64,000 bases of DNA, taken from contig CACHTK010000002.1 in the NCBI GenBank assembly GCA_902582765.1, forward strand, positions 1 to 64,000. The letters are read 5' to 3'. Below are positions 26,410-36,653 of this stretch, in pieces. A program made the position numbers and the translations under genes. The notes below the pieces were generated by a model, which was not told the DNA's origin, searched no databases, and worked only from the letters and a program-made list of their open reading frames with translations. The stretch is from an uncultured Pelagibacteraceae bacterium. Its GTDB lineage: Bacteria; Pseudomonadota; Alphaproteobacteria; Pelagibacterales; Pelagibacteraceae. Positions within the stretch are counted from its first letter, which is position 1, and each line of letters starts with the position of its first letter.

Positions 26410-27309
26410 CTAATTCTCAAACCTTAAAGATTTTTCAATTATATCTCCATCTAATGTTTTAATTTTGGATATATAATTTTTATTATTTCTTATAATGTCA
26501 TTATTTTTTCCTGCTAAATGAATAATTCCTATTTCATGGTTTGGTAAATATGGTTCAACAAAAGTTTTTTGTTTTTTGTCAAATTTAATTGCTTCAATTA
26601 GAGTCCAGTTGCAATAAGCAGGTAGAATTTCCACATCTAAATTGTCTGAATATATCGTAATATTCATCGCTATTTGCTCTGAACCCCAAATTTTTCCAGA
26701 GGACAATGCTTTTTTTAAATTTTTTTGCCAAATTTCCCAATGAGGAGCACTTTCTTCCAAGCAAAATAATCCAATATTTAAATGAGGTTTGAGTGCAACT
26801 TCTCTTGAAACTTTTTCTGAAAATCCAGATGACTTCGCATGTTTGTAATTTTGTGATTTTATTCTTGCAAAACTTCCAAATACCCATTCTGCTCTTAAAA
26901 CTCTTCCATAGGATCTATCTGCTGATGTTGCTATTGCTAATTTTTTATTCTCACATCCTTTAAAATAAAGATCGATAGCATACCAAGAGTTTACCCAAGC
27001 ATCAGCATCTATCCATAAATATTTTTTATATCCTGGAAAATAATTTGGCAAGAATGCTCTAGATACCTGACTTTTCAACCATTCTCTTCCTTTTATCTTA
27101 GAATTTGGAACTTCTATATCCCACTCAGCCTTTTTGATTTGAAATACTTTTTTTTCTAATACTTTAATTTGTTCATCAGTTAATCCTGCATCCATGATAC
27201 AAATATCTACTGTTTTGCTTTGTTCAAATCTATTAATTGAGTCAATTAATTCGTTCAGAAGATTGAAATAATTTGAATCTGCTAATGAGATTATTGTATT
27301 TTCCCTCAT
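26410..27309 (-). CDS. GT8-like glycosyltransferase
   Basis: A 299-residue predicted cytoplasmic glycosyltransferase. The first 110 residues look like a nucleotide-sugar fold with a DxD-type metal-binding motif in LWIDADAWV, and later segments NIGLFCLEE and GIIHLAGKN resemble the GT8 (PF01501) pattern, in which a His near the end completes the metal site (HLAG). Acceptor and sugar are unknown. It stands between pssA and rlmE in a housekeeping run with almost no spacing, so it may be cotranscribed with phospholipid genes. GT8 is the best guess and not certain. Confidence 0.7.
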   Translation of the reverse strand: MRENTIISLADSNYFNLLNELIDSINRFEQSKTVDICIMDAGLTDEQIKVLEKKVFQIKKAEWDIEVPNSKIKGREWLKSQVSRAFLPNYFPGYKKYLWIDADAWVNSWYAIDLYFKGCENKKLAIATSADRSYGRVLRAEWVFGSFARIKSQNYKHAKSSGFSEKVSREVALKPHLNIGLFCLEESAPHWEIWQKNLKKALSSGKIWGSEQIAMNITIYSDNLDVEILPAYCNWTLIEAIKFDKKQKTFVEPYLPNHEIGIIHLAGKNNDIIRNNKNYISKIKTLDGDIIEKSLRFEN

Positions 27310-28125
27310 TTATAATACATCTTCATGATGATCGGTGTCATCAGCGATGGCTTTTACATTCTTTTTAATCATAAGATAATGCATTGAACTTATTGGTACC
27401 ATTAACAAATAAATTACACCTGAAATAATAATAGCATTAAATGTATAAACAAGAATTAAGCCAAAATATAAGATTATTCCAAATAATAAAAATATTGATG
27501 TACTTCTTGGGACTGCTATCCTTTTAAAAGAATAAGTGGGTATTTTGCTTATTAATAATATTGAAATAATAATAAACATAATAGGCACAATAATTTGATA
27601 ATTTAAATTTATAAATTTAAATTCACTAATACTTAATATCAAAGGCATTAAAACTAGAACTCCACCCGCAGGAGATGGAATACCCTCAAAAAAATTATCT
27701 TTCCAAGAACTCTCTTCGTTGGATGAAACATTAAACCTTGCTAATCTAAGTGCAACACAAACAACATAAATTAACGAAATTAACCAACCTACTCTACCAG
27801 TTTCAGACAAAGCCCAAAAATACATTATAAAAGCTGGAGCAACACCAAAACTTATAACATCAGTGAGAGAGTCTAGTTCTTTTCCAACTTTAGAAGTTCC
27901 TTTAATTAACCTTGCAATTCTGCCATCTAACCCATCAATAATTGCAGCAACAATAACTGCGATAATTGATAATTCAAATTTACCGTCAAATGCAAACTTT
28001 ATTGAAGTCAGTCCAATACATACTCCAACAAGTGTTAAAATATTTGGTAGAATAACTCTTGTTTTTTTATTAGAAACTAATTTAATATTTTTATTTTGTA
28101 GCTCCATTAAATTATTTTTTTGCAA
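27310..28125 (-). CDS. pssA: CDP-diacylglycerol-serine O-phosphatidyltransferase
   Basis: Makes phosphatidylserine from CDP-diacylglycerol and serine at the inner membrane. The CDP-alcohol phosphotransferase motif DGLDGRIARLIKGTSKVG with the second half ELDSLTDVISFG is complete (Asp residues of the D-G-x2-A-R-x8-G-x3-D-x3-D pattern) at about residues 64-90. There are eight or so hydrophobic helices, typical of the Pss type II family. The start may be the internal ATG six residues in. psd follows the conserved order upstream (14-base overlap), giving PE synthesis as a pair. Confidence 0.92.
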   Translation of the reverse strand: MQKNNLMELQNKNIKLVSNKKTRVILPNILTLVGVCIGLTSIKFAFDGKFELSIIAVIVAAIIDGLDGRIARLIKGTSKVGKELDSLTDVISFGVAPAFIMYFWALSETGRVGWLISLIYVVCVALRLARFNVSSNEESSWKDNFFEGIPSPAGGVLVLMPLILSISEFKFINLNYQIIVPIMFIIISILLISKIPTYSFKRIAVPRSTSIFLLFGIILYFGLILVYTFNAIIISGVIYLLMVPISSMHYLMIKKNVKAIADDTDHHEDVL

Positions 28126-28756
28126 TTAAAGTTTCGCCAGCTATAGTTTTTTGATCAACTTTTACTAAAGGAGAATAATTTTCAAAATACATATCAGCTC
28201 TACTTCCAAATCTGATCATGCCTATTCTTGAACCTTGTTCTACAAGCTCATCTTTAGAAACCTCTGTTACAATCCGTCTTGCAACAAGTCCTGCTATTTG
28301 GACAACAATTATATCTTCCCCATCAGAATTTTTTATTTTATAATAATTTCTCTCATTATCTTCACTTGCCTTATCTAAAGATGCATTAAAAAACTTTCCT
28401 GGTTTATAAAGTATCTCAGATATTGCTCCAGAACATGGAGACCTATTTACATGGCAATCAAAGACATCCATAAAAATACTTATTTTTTTCATTTGTTTAT
28501 TTTCTAAACCTAATTCTTTGGGACCATTAGTATCCATTACTTGCAATACAACTCCATCAGCTGGACTTGTGAGATAACTGTCATCTCCGATAGAAATTCT
28601 TTCAGGATCTCTAAAAAAATAATAGCACCAAATGGTTAATATCAATCCTAAAAACCCAAGAAATCCATTTATGAAATAGAGAATTATAGTTGCGATTGCA
28701 AAAATAATAATAAATTTGTAACCTTCATTGTGTATTTTTGGAAATATTTTACTCAT
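28112..28756 (-). CDS. psd: Phosphatidylserine decarboxylase (short, PSD-A type)
   Basis: Decarboxylates phosphatidylserine to phosphatidylethanolamine. The 214-residue short-type enzyme has one or two N-terminal membrane segments, SPADGVV with the autocatalytic region, the metal/lipid-side HVNRSP segment, and the cleavage motif RFGSRADM, where Gly-Ser self-cleavage makes the pyruvoyl group. It starts the psd-pssA pair and overlaps pssA by 14 bases. Confidence 0.93.
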   Translation of the reverse strand: MSKIFPKIHNEGYKFIIIFAIATIILYFINGFLGFLGLILTIWCYYFFRDPERISIGDDSYLTSPADGVVLQVMDTNGPKELGLENKQMKKISIFMDVFDCHVNRSPCSGAISEILYKPGKFFNASLDKASEDNERNYYKIKNSDGEDIIVVQIAGLVARRIVTEVSKDELVEQGSRIGMIRFGSRADMYFENYSPLVKVDQKTIAGETLIAKK

Positions 28757-28834
28757 GACAAACCTATAATTGATAATTTTGGATTAATATGTATACAAAA
28801 AGAATAAATTCAACTATTAAGATATATCGAAAAA

Positions 28835-30049
28835 ATGAGTAAAATTAAGGTTAAAAACCCTATCGTAGAGTTAGATGGCGATGAAATGACCAGAGTGATA
28901 TGGGACTTCATAAAAAATAAGCTCGTTTTAACTTACCTTGATCTCAAAATTGAGTACTACGATTTAGGAATGGAAAGTAGGGATAAAACTGAAGACAAAA
29001 TAACAATTGAATGTGCAAATGCAATTAAAAGAAATGGTGTTGGTATTAAGTGTGCGACCATCACTCCTGATGAAGCTAGAGTAAGAGAATTTAATCTTAA
29101 AAAAATGTGGAGATCTCCAAATGGTACAATAAGAAATATAATTGGAGGAACTGTTTTTAGAGAACCTATAATTTGTAAAAATATTCCAAAACTTGTGCCC
29201 TCATGGACAGATCCATTGATCATAGGCAGGCATGCATTTGGTGATCAATACAGAGCAACAGACTTTACAGTACCTGGTAAAGGTAAGTTAGAAATCAAAT
29301 GGACTGCTGAAGATGGTTCTGATGAGAGAAAATATGAAGTCTTCAATTTCCCAGGTCCTGGAATTGCATTATCAATGTATAATTTGGATAAATCAATAGA
29401 AGACTTTGCAAGATCTTGTTTTAACTACGGATTAATTAAAAAATGGCCAGTTTATCTTTCTACTAAAAATACAATTTTAAAAAGATACGATGGAAGATTT
29501 AAAGATATTTTTAAAGAAGTTTTTGAAAAGGAATTTAAAGATAGATTTAATGAAAATAAAATTACTTATGAACATAGATTAATAGATGACATGGTGGCAT
29601 GTGCAATGAAATGGCATGGTAAATATATTTGGGCGTGTAAAAATTATGATGGAGATGTACAATCAGATACTGTTGCTCAAGGATATGGATCTTTGGGTTT
29701 AATGACAAGTGTTTTGCTTGCTCCAGATGGTAAAACAATGGAAGCTGAAGCCGCACATGGAACAGTAACAAGACACTTTAGAATGCATCAACAAGGCAAA
29801 GAAACATCAACAAATCCTATTGCATCTATTTTTGCTTGGACAAGAGGTTTGGCTCATAGAGGAAAATTAGATGGGAATGAAGAATTAATAAAATTTGCAG
29901 AAACACTTGAAAAAGTATGTGTTGATTGTGTTGAAGAAGGTTCAATGACTAAGGACTTAGCTATTTTAATAGGACCTTCAACAAAGTATTTAACAACTAA
30001 TCAGTTTTTAGATACTTTAGACGGTAAGTTGAGACAAAAACTAAATTAA
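28835..30049 (+). CDS. icd: NADP-dependent isocitrate dehydrogenase
   Basis: TCA-cycle enzyme converting isocitrate to 2-oxoglutarate. The 404-residue protein belongs to the homodimeric eukaryotic-like (subfamily II) class, seen from the N-terminal [18 protein letters not shown] and [12 protein letters not shown], the substrate segment [19 protein letters not shown], and [24 protein letters not shown]. The catalytic [17 protein letters not shown] region is intact. It is a single-gene unit divergent from psd; its stop region overlaps alaS by nine bases in convergent orientation. Confidence 0.95.
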   Translation: MSKIKVKNPIVELDGDEMTRVIWDFIKNKLVLTYLDLKIEYYDLGMESRDKTEDKITIECANAIKRNGVGIKCATITPDEARVREFNLKKMWRSPNGTIRNIIGGTVFREPIICKNIPKLVPSWTDPLIIGRHAFGDQYRATDFTVPGKGKLEIKWTAEDGSDERKYEVFNFPGPGIALSMYNLDKSIEDFARSCFNYGLIKKWPVYLSTKNTILKRYDGRFKDIFKEVFEKEFKDRFNENKITYEHRLIDDMVACAMKWHGKYIWACKNYDGDVQSDTVAQGYGSLGLMTSVLLAPDGKTMEAEAAHGTVTRHFRMHQQGKETSTNPIASIFAWTRGLAHRGKLDGNEELIKFAETLEKVCVDCVEEGSMTKDLAILIGPSTKYLTTNQFLDTLDGKLRQKLN

Positions 30050-32704
30050 AGTTTTAATTTTTTCAAAAGCCTCATTTATTTTATTTTTAAATTGGCCTCC
30101 TGCTTGTGCAAAATCTTTTCTGCCACCACCACCTTTTCCACCAATAATTTCAGATCCTGTTTTAGCAAATGTGACTGCATCATACTTATCAATAAGTTCA
30201 TCTGTTATCCCAACTGCAAGACCTACTTTGTCTTCTAAACTAGCAAAAACTATCACAATTCCTGTTTTTAATTCTTTTTTTCCAGCATCAACCAATTTTC
30301 TTAGCTCTTTAGGTGGAAGATCATCAACTTTTTGAAATCTTACACTTATATTATTAATTTTAAGATCTTGAATTGTATTTTTGGAATTATTTTCTAAAAT
30401 TGAGCTAAATTTTAATTGTTCTAATTGTTTTGATAATTCTTTAATTAAAATTTTATTATCTTCATTTTCAAGATTTGGTTTAACACCAAATTTAATTATC
30501 TGTTTTGATAAGTCATTAATCATTTCTTCATCTTTTTGTGCAGATAAGTCAGATAATTTCTCTTTATTTTGTAAAAAACTATTTAATTGATTTTCTCTAA
30601 GAGCTTCTACTCTTCTAACACCTGCTGCAATTGATGATTGACTAATAATTTTGAATTTCCCAATATCACCAGTGTTTCGTACGTGCGTACCTCCGCATAA
30701 TTCAGTGGAAAAATACTTTTCTTTCTCATCTCCCATAGATAATACTCTAACTTCCTCTCCATATTTCTCTCCAAAGAGTGCAAGAGCTCCATTATTTACT
30801 GCTTCTTTAGGAGTCATAATCCTTGTTTTAACTTCTGATTTTTTTTGAACCATCAAATTAACGTGATTTTCTATTTTTTCTATTTCCTGATCTGAAATTG
30901 GTTTCATATGGCTAAAATCAAATCTTAGTCTATCTGGTGCTACTAATGATCCTTTTTGTGTAACATGAGTACCTAATACTCTTCTTAAAGACTCATGCAA
31001 AAGGTGTGTTGCTGAATGATATGCTCTTATATTATTACGTCTATCAATATCAATTTTCATCTCAACATTGTCTTTAATTTTTATACTTCCTGATTTGACT
31101 TTGCCGTAGTGTACAAATAGATCGCCTAATTTTTTTTGGACATCTGTGATCTCAAACTTAAAGTCTCCAGATATTATTTCACCAGTATCTCCTACCTGTC
31201 CCCCAGACTCTCCATAAAAAGGTGTTTGATTTAAAATAATAATTCCTTCATCGTTTTTGTTCAATTCATTTACTTCTTTGTTGTCTTTTAATAATGATAA
31301 AATAATACCTTCTGCTTGATCAGTCTCATATCCTAGGAATTCTGAAGGACCTAATCTATCTTTTATCGAAAACCAAATATCATCTACCGCACTGTCACCT
31401 GAGCCTTTCCAATTTTTCTTAGCAAGTTCTTTGCTTTCTTTCATTAAACTTTGAAATTTATCGTTGTCTATTGTTAATGATTTATTTTTTAAGATGTCTT
31501 GTGTCAGGTCTAATGGAAAACCATAGGTATCATAGAGTTTAAAGGCTACTTCTCCAGGTAGTATCTTGTCTATTTTAGTTATTTCCTCATTTAATATTTT
31601 AATACCTCTGTCTAAAAGAATTAAAAATTTTTCTTCTTCCATTCTTAATGTTTCTTTTATTAAAGATTCAGCCCTTTCTATTTCTGAATAATTACCTTTC
31701 ATCTCATCTTTTAAGGTTTTAAAAATATTATAAAAAACTGGTTCTTTAGAACCAAGAAGATGAGAATGCCTCATTCCTCTTCTCATAATTCTTCTTAGGA
31801 CATAACCTCTTCCTTCATTTGATGGCAAAACTCCCTCAGCAATTAAAAATGAGCTTGCTCGTAGGTGATCAGCTATTACTCTAAAACTTGCTAAATTATT
31901 ATTATTCGGCTGGACTTTTAAAATTTCTGCAGCAGAGTTTATTATTTTTTTAAAATGATCTGTTTCGTAGTTGTCGTGAGTTCCTTGAAGTAATGCAGCA
32001 ATTCTCTCTAAACCCATTCCAGTATCAACTGATGGTTTTGGCAGATTAATACGCTTATCTTTTGAAATTTGCTCATACTGCATAAAGACTAAATTCCAAA
32101 TTTCTATAAATCTATCCCCATCCTCATTTTTTGATCCTGGTAATCCGCCTTCTAAGTGGTCTCCATGATCATAAAATATTTCTGAACAAGGACCACAAGG
32201 TCCAGTTTCACCCATAGACCAAAAATTATCAGATGTTGCTATCCTTATGATTTTATCTTCACTTAACCCAGCAATTTTTTTCCAGTAATTAAAGGCTTCG
32301 TCATCGTCGTGGTAGACTGTTACATAAAGCCTATTCTTATCTAAACCAAATTCTTTTGTTATTAAATTCCACGCAAGTTCAATAGCTCTTTCTTTAAAAT
32401 AATCACCAAAAGAAAAGTTTCCCAACATTTCAAAAAACGTATGGTGTCTTGGAGTATAGCCAACATTTTCAAGATCGTTATGCTTACCACCTGCTCTTAC
32501 ACATTTTTGAGATGTTGTAGCTCTTTGATAGTCTCTCTTTTCCAGTCCAGTAAATACATTTTTAAATTGGACCATTCCTGAATTGGCAAACATCAATGTT
32601 GGGTCGTTATTCGGGACTAAATTGCTAGACTCAACTATTTTATGATCATTTTTTTCAAAATAATCTAAGAATGCTGACCTGATTTCATTTAATGTTTTAG
32701 CCAT
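30041..32704 (-). CDS. alaS: Alanine-tRNA ligase
   Basis: Charges tRNA-Ala. The 887-residue protein has the full bacterial architecture: class II catalytic domain (N-terminal [20 protein letters not shown] and [23 protein letters not shown]), the [15 protein letters not shown] tRNA-contact segment, the editing domain with zinc-ligand motifs YHSATHLLH and [12 protein letters not shown], and the C-Ala domain with the [13 protein letters not shown] signature. Length is normal. The start is close to the terminator ending recA transcripts on the same strand. Confidence 0.97.
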   Translation of the reverse strand: MAKTLNEIRSAFLDYFEKNDHKIVESSNLVPNNDPTLMFANSGMVQFKNVFTGLEKRDYQRATTSQKCVRAGGKHNDLENVGYTPRHHTFFEMLGNFSFGDYFKERAIELAWNLITKEFGLDKNRLYVTVYHDDDEAFNYWKKIAGLSEDKIIRIATSDNFWSMGETGPCGPCSEIFYDHGDHLEGGLPGSKNEDGDRFIEIWNLVFMQYEQISKDKRINLPKPSVDTGMGLERIAALLQGTHDNYETDHFKKIINSAAEILKVQPNNNNLASFRVIADHLRASSFLIAEGVLPSNEGRGYVLRRIMRRGMRHSHLLGSKEPVFYNIFKTLKDEMKGNYSEIERAESLIKETLRMEEEKFLILLDRGIKILNEEITKIDKILPGEVAFKLYDTYGFPLDLTQDILKNKSLTIDNDKFQSLMKESKELAKKNWKGSGDSAVDDIWFSIKDRLGPSEFLGYETDQAEGIILSLLKDNKEVNELNKNDEGIIILNQTPFYGESGGQVGDTGEIISGDFKFEITDVQKKLGDLFVHYGKVKSGSIKIKDNVEMKIDIDRRNNIRAYHSATHLLHESLRRVLGTHVTQKGSLVAPDRLRFDFSHMKPISDQEIEKIENHVNLMVQKKSEVKTRIMTPKEAVNNGALALFGEKYGEEVRVLSMGDEKEKYFSTELCGGTHVRNTGDIGKFKIISQSSIAAGVRRVEALRENQLNSFLQNKEKLSDLSAQKDEEMINDLSKQIIKFGVKPNLENEDNKILIKELSKQLEQLKFSSILENNSKNTIQDLKINNISVRFQKVDDLPPKELRKLVDAGKKELKTGIVIVFASLEDKVGLAVGITDELIDKYDAVTFAKTGSEIIGGKGGGGRKDFAQAGGQFKNKINEAFEKIKTLI

Positions 32705-32753
32705 ACTTAACCAAAATACAGCATTTTTATATGATGTCTACACTTCTGAAGGG

Positions 32754-32783
32754 AAAAAAGGCGCCCAATTGAGCGCCTTTTTT
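32754..32783 (-). terminator. Intrinsic terminator after recA
   Basis: A 10- to 11-bp stem, arms 32754-32764 and 32773-32783 (AAAAAAGGCGC paired with GCGCCTTTTTT), with an eight-base loop. Runs of A and T on both sides make it bidirectional-looking. It lies 20 bases after the recA stop and 49 bases before the alaS start, so it ends recA transcripts and shields alaS from read-through. Confidence 0.85.
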
Positions 32784-32803
32784 TAATAACTAAAAGTTAT
32801 CTG

Positions 32804-33928
32804 CTAATTTTTTTTAGTAGGAACTTCCTCCTCTTTCTTCTGCGCTTCAAGCTTTTCTTCACTTAAAGGATTGCCTTCAATCTTCTTTGAAATAACTCCA
32901 GCTTTTTCTCTAATAGCCATTTCAATTTCAGCAGCAGCTTTTGGATTTTGTTCAAGGTAAAGTTTAGCATTCTCTCTACCTTGACCAATTTTTTCACCTT
33001 TATAAGCATACCAAGCTCCAGATTTTTCAACAATCTCAGCTTTGGCACCAAGGTCGATTAGTTCCCCTACTTTACTAATTCCTTTTCCATACATTAAGTC
33101 GAACTCAACTACTTTAAATGGTGGTGCAACTTTGTTTTTAACAACTTTTACTCTTGTTGTATTTCCAACAATTTGCTCTTTATCTTTTATTGCTCCAATT
33201 CTTCTAATATCCATTCTTACTGAAGAATAAAATTTTAAAGAATTACCTCCAGAAGTTGTTTCTGGACTTCCAAACATTACACCAATTTTCATTCTAATTT
33301 GATTAATAAATATAACCATTGTATTAGTTCTTGATATTGATCCTGTTAATTTTCTAAGAGCTTGAGACATTAGTCTTGCTTGAAGACCAACATGGTGATC
33401 CCCCATATCTCCCTCAATTTCTGCTCTTGGAGTTAATGCTGCAACAGAGTCGACTACTAAAACTGACATTGAGCCAGATTTGATTAAAGTATCAGTTATT
33501 TCTAATGCTTGTTCACCAGTGTCTGGTTGTGAAATAAGCAACTCCTCTGTGTTAACTCCTAATTTCTTTGCATAAACTGGATCCAATGCATGTTCTGCAT
33601 CTACAAATCCACAAATTCCACCTGCTTTTTGTGCTTCAGCAACAACTTGTAATGCTAATGTAGTTTTACCAGATGATTCTGGTCCATAAATTTCAACAAT
33701 TCTGCCTTTTGGTAATCCACCTATTCCAAGTGCCAAGTCTAAACTCAAAGATCCAGTAGAAATGGACTCAATATCCATTGCTTTTTGTTCTCCAAGCTTC
33801 ATCACAGAGCCTTTTCCAAAGCTATCTGTTATCTGGCTAATCGCTGCATCTAGTGCTTTATTTTTTTCTTTATCTTCCAATTCTTTATCTTTTGTGGATT
33901 TCACCACTTTTAAGTTATTTTTAGTCAT
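32804..33928 (-). CDS. recA: Recombinase RecA
   Basis: ATP-dependent strand exchange and SOS co-protease. The Walker A is GPESSGKTT and Walker [10 protein letters not shown]; the L2-type [28 protein letters not shown] signature is intact. The frame opens at 33949, but the ATG at 33928 has a GAGG six bases before it (minus strand) and removes a short lysine-rich leader, so 374 residues is preferred. The C-terminal acidic tail is replaced by a Lys/Glu-rich end. An SOS-box-like GAAC-N7-GTAC element sits 51 bases upstream. Confidence 0.96.
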   Translation of the reverse strand: MTKNNLKVVKSTKDKELEDKEKNKALDAAISQITDSFGKGSVMKLGEQKAMDIESISTGSLSLDLALGIGGLPKGRIVEIYGPESSGKTTLALQVVAEAQKAGGICGFVDAEHALDPVYAKKLGVNTEELLISQPDTGEQALEITDTLIKSGSMSVLVVDSVAALTPRAEIEGDMGDHHVGLQARLMSQALRKLTGSISRTNTMVIFINQIRMKIGVMFGSPETTSGGNSLKFYSSVRMDIRRIGAIKDKEQIVGNTTRVKVVKNKVAPPFKVVEFDLMYGKGISKVGELIDLGAKAEIVEKSGAWYAYKGEKIGQGRENAKLYLEQNPKAAAEIEMAIREKAGVISKKIEGNPLSEEKLEAQKKEEEVPTKKN

Positions 33929-33934
33929 TTTTTG

Positions 33935-33938
33935 CCTC
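33935..33938 (-). promoter_or_regulatory. Ribosome-binding site choosing the recA start
   Basis: GAGG on the minus strand lies six bases before the ATG at 33928 and points to that codon instead of the upstream in-frame ATG at 33949. Confidence 0.6.
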
Positions 33939-33978
33939 GTTTTTTTCATTTATTAACATTCGAATCATGAAAATAAAT

Positions 33979-33993
33979 GTACACATTTTGTTC
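33979..33993 (-). promoter_or_regulatory. Candidate SOS (LexA) box upstream of recA
   Basis: On the minus strand GAAC-AAAATGT-GTAC, one base from the alphaproteobacterial GAAC-N7-GAAC consensus, 51 bases before the recA start. The first ten bases (GAACAAAATG / A) repeat those of the perfect box before umuD at 37283-37297, which argues for a shared regulator. Confidence 0.65.
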
Positions 33994-34036
33994 TCATTCG
34001 CAATATTTTTTTAAAATTAGAGCTAGAAGTCGCTAT

Positions 34037-35335
34037 TTATCTAAGTTTTAGGTATTCACTATTTAATAAACCTACAGACTTTAAGAGTCTATATTGAGCT
34101 AATAAATAATTTCTTTCAGCTTCGGCAAGATTAATTTTAGCATTAATTAAATTTGATCTGGATTGAAGAACATCAAATGTAGATCTATTCAGACCACTCT
34201 CATATTCAAAACTAATCCCTTCATTTGCAATTTCAGCAGCCTTGACTTGTGATTGTACAGCTCTTAGAAGGCTTTTCGAAGACTCTAAAGTGGACCAAGC
34301 TGCAGTAACCCCTTGAGTATTATTTCTAAAAGCATTCTCTAGTAGTAATTTTTTCATTCCTTTAACTTGAAGATTTTTATTTATATTAGATTTATTCTTT
34401 CCTCCGAATTGAAATGGCCAACTTACAGTTGCTTGTAGTACATCTTTCTCTCTTTCATCATACGTTGCGCTTAAATCATCAGTATATGATCTTTCAAGAG
34501 AAAGTTTTGCTGTCGGAGATAAATCTGATCTTGCAATTTTAACATCTAATTCAGACTGTCCATATTCTATTTCAGCAATAATAAGATTAGGACTTTTTTG
34601 TTCAGAAATCTTTTTTGCATCAACTAAACTTGAAGGTAATGGAACTTCAGAATTATAAATTTTTTTTAATTTTTCATTGCTGTTGATTGGTCCAATTATA
34701 TTTTCATAAGCTAATTTGCTGGTTACGATATAATTTTGTGCTCCAATGTAACCTGCTTGTGCCCCTGATAAAGAAGATTGGGACTGTGCTAAGTCAGTTG
34801 CAGTTATTTGAGCTCTAGATAGTCTTGCATTATCTATTTCGAATTGTCTTTGAAGAAGGTTAACATTTTCTTCATTAATACTTAATTTTTCATAAGCAAG
34901 GATTAAACCTGTATAAGCCTCAATTGCTTTCATAAAAACATCTTGTTCTTTTTTAATAAGTTGTGCTTCAGATAAGTTTAGTCCTAATTTGCTTTTTTCA
35001 TATTTTGTGCCACGTTCACTACCATCTAAAAGTGTTTGTTCTAACTTTATAGAAGATGTCATTGGATTTGTATTAGTTATAGAAGCATCAGTACCATTTT
35101 GATTAGTAAGTTTATTGGTATCTTCAATACTTTTGGTTCCTGTAAGAGTTAAAGTTGGAAAAAAATCACTTTTAGAAATATTTAAGACTTCCTTTTGAAC
35201 TTCTAAATTTTTTCTCTCAGCTTTAAGCTCTAAATTGTTCTGATAGGTCTGTCTTAATGCATCACTCAAAGTTGCTGCATTTACTGGTAGTATAAAAACT
35301 ATTAAGCAAAAAGTGATTAAAGAGATTTTTTTCAT
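34037..35335 (-). CDS. TolC-family outer-membrane channel
   Basis: A 432-residue outer-membrane factor (PF02321 twice) with a signal peptide ending VNAATL. Long coiled-coil-like helices with NLE and LQS repeats are spread through both halves (residues about 20-230 and 235-420), including the YLLAQYRLLKSVGLL C-terminal motif typical of the TolC/NodT type I secretion family. It forms the outer-membrane exit duct for a type I secretion or efflux system; the inner-membrane partners are not in the window. It shares one base with the kinase gene (TAATG), so the two are coupled. Confidence 0.88.
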   Translation of the reverse strand: MKKISLITFCLIVFILPVNAATLSDALRQTYQNNLELKAERKNLEVQKEVLNISKSDFFPTLTLTGTKSIEDTNKLTNQNGTDASITNTNPMTSSIKLEQTLLDGSERGTKYEKSKLGLNLSEAQLIKKEQDVFMKAIEAYTGLILAYEKLSINEENVNLLQRQFEIDNARLSRAQITATDLAQSQSSLSGAQAGYIGAQNYIVTSKLAYENIIGPINSNEKLKKIYNSEVPLPSSLVDAKKISEQKSPNLIIAEIEYGQSELDVKIARSDLSPTAKLSLERSYTDDLSATYDEREKDVLQATVSWPFQFGGKNKSNINKNLQVKGMKKLLLENAFRNNTQGVTAAWSTLESSKSLLRAVQSQVKAAEIANEGISFEYESGLNRSTFDVLQSRSNLINAKINLAEAERNYLLAQYRLLKSVGLLNSEYLKLR

Positions 35336-36258
35336 TAATTATATTTTATTGATTTAATTTGATGATTTCTATTTAAATTTAATACAATTGATGAATATTT
35401 TGGAGCAAATTTAAACATATTTTGTGTGACCCTTTGGTAAGTCTGCATAAAAGTTAATACCTCATTTTTGCTCATAATCTTACTATTTGCTTTGTTTTTT
35501 GAGTTTAATTTTAGTAACGCCTCCTGTTTAAGCCTCCAGCTCTGCAACAATTTAAAATTACCTGCTTTTAAAAATAACAAACAGTCTAATTTAGAAAATA
35601 ATTTTTTGTATTTAGTTTGTAACTGAGCATTTACATATTTTCTCCATCTTAAATTTTTATCTTCTGTTCTTTCCAGAGAATTAATTGATTTTTTTAAGGT
35701 TATATCTTTTTCTGCTCTAGCTCCTACACACCATCCCTCAAAGATTATCACATCTGGTACCTTTTTAACTAGATACCAAGACTTTCTTTTTAATCTATCG
35801 TCTATTGCCTTATTAAATTTAGGAAGTCTCTGTTGATTAAATCGCTTTCCCTTTATTTTTTTAAGAAGATCAAAAATAAAGTTTATGTCGTGAGTGCCTG
35901 GAACACCTCTGGTCATTAGTAAGGGATGAATTTTTTTAGATAATTTTATTCTGTCTTTTCGGGTTTTATACAAATCATCAATTGATATTTTAAAAACATT
36001 TAACTTGAAATATTTTGTTAAAATGATTCTTAGAATAGAACTAATTGTTGTTTTACCAGTTCCCTGACCTCCTGCTAAGCCTATTAAGTAAGGTTTAGAT
36101 TTATTTGTTCTATTATTGATCCAGAAACTTATTGGAATTAGAAAAGATTTAATCATCTTTTCTTTATTTTTAAATTTTTCTTTTGATGTTTCTTGTGACT
36201 TAATAAATTTAAAGCAATCTTTACTAACTTTTCTGTAACACTCAGTAATTGATTGCAT
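35335..36258 (-). CDS. D-glycerate 3-kinase-like P-loop kinase
   Basis: A 307-residue P-loop kinase with Walker A GLAGGQGTGKTT (residues 60-71), SIDDLYKTRKDR, HPLLMTRGVPGTHD and EGWCVGARAE, the pattern of the plant GLYK / yeast Tda10 D-glycerate 3-kinase family. It makes 3-phosphoglycerate from D-glycerate, which would feed glyoxylate- or serine-derived carbon into central metabolism. The RXXRG and HD residues near the middle match the family. It precedes the TolC-like gene with a one-base overlap. Bacterial YggC/YghX-type kinases are an alternative within the same superfamily. Confidence 0.8.
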   Translation of the reverse strand: MQSITECYRKVSKDCFKFIKSQETSKEKFKNKEKMIKSFLIPISFWINNRTNKSKPYLIGLAGGQGTGKTTISSILRIILTKYFKLNVFKISIDDLYKTRKDRIKLSKKIHPLLMTRGVPGTHDINFIFDLLKKIKGKRFNQQRLPKFNKAIDDRLKRKSWYLVKKVPDVIIFEGWCVGARAEKDITLKKSINSLERTEDKNLRWRKYVNAQLQTKYKKLFSKLDCLLFLKAGNFKLLQSWRLKQEALLKLNSKNKANSKIMSKNEVLTFMQTYQRVTQNMFKFAPKYSSIVLNLNRNHQIKSIKYN

Positions 36259-36265
36259 AAAAAAT

Positions 36266-36634
36266 TTATTGTTTTTGATCTAAAGGATGATTTTTGCCAT
36301 CGTTCACTGGCACATCTTCAATTTCAAATGGCTCCACACCTTCTATACAAGCTATGTTTACACCAAATATTTTTGGATTACTTCTAGGTCTATTATGAGT
36401 GTGAATTCCACAAATTGAGCAAAAGTAATGTTTGGCAGTATTAGTATAAAATTGATAAAGAGATAATTTATCTTCTCCTTTAGTAAGTTTAAAATCATCA
36501 GGACCAAGTACCCCTATAATATAACCTTTTTTTTTGCATATTGAGCAATTACAACGCATGATTTTTTCAATACCACCTAAAGGCATCTTAACCTCTGCTT
36601 CTATTGCACCACAATGACATGATAATTTTTTCAT
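36266..36634 (-). CDS. GFA-family zinc protein
   Basis: A 122-residue protein of the glutathione-dependent formaldehyde-activating family (PF04828). The structural-zinc cysteines are seen as SCHCGAIEAEV (near residue 4-14) and CNCSICKKKG, with the catalytic-site YFCSICGIHTHNRPRS. Members bind glutathione-hydroxymethyl adducts, but most have no proven activity. A second, longer GFA gene lies directly upstream (20-base gap), so this is a tandem pair. A role in formaldehyde handling fits the formate dehydrogenase elsewhere in the window but is only suggestive. Confidence 0.85.
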   Translation of the reverse strand: MKKLSCHCGAIEAEVKMPLGGIEKIMRCNCSICKKKGYIIGVLGPDDFKLTKGEDKLSLYQFYTNTAKHYFCSICGIHTHNRPRSNPKIFGVNIACIEGVEPFEIEDVPVNDGKNHPLDQKQ

Positions 36635-36653
36635 ATTTTAATCTCCTAAAAAT

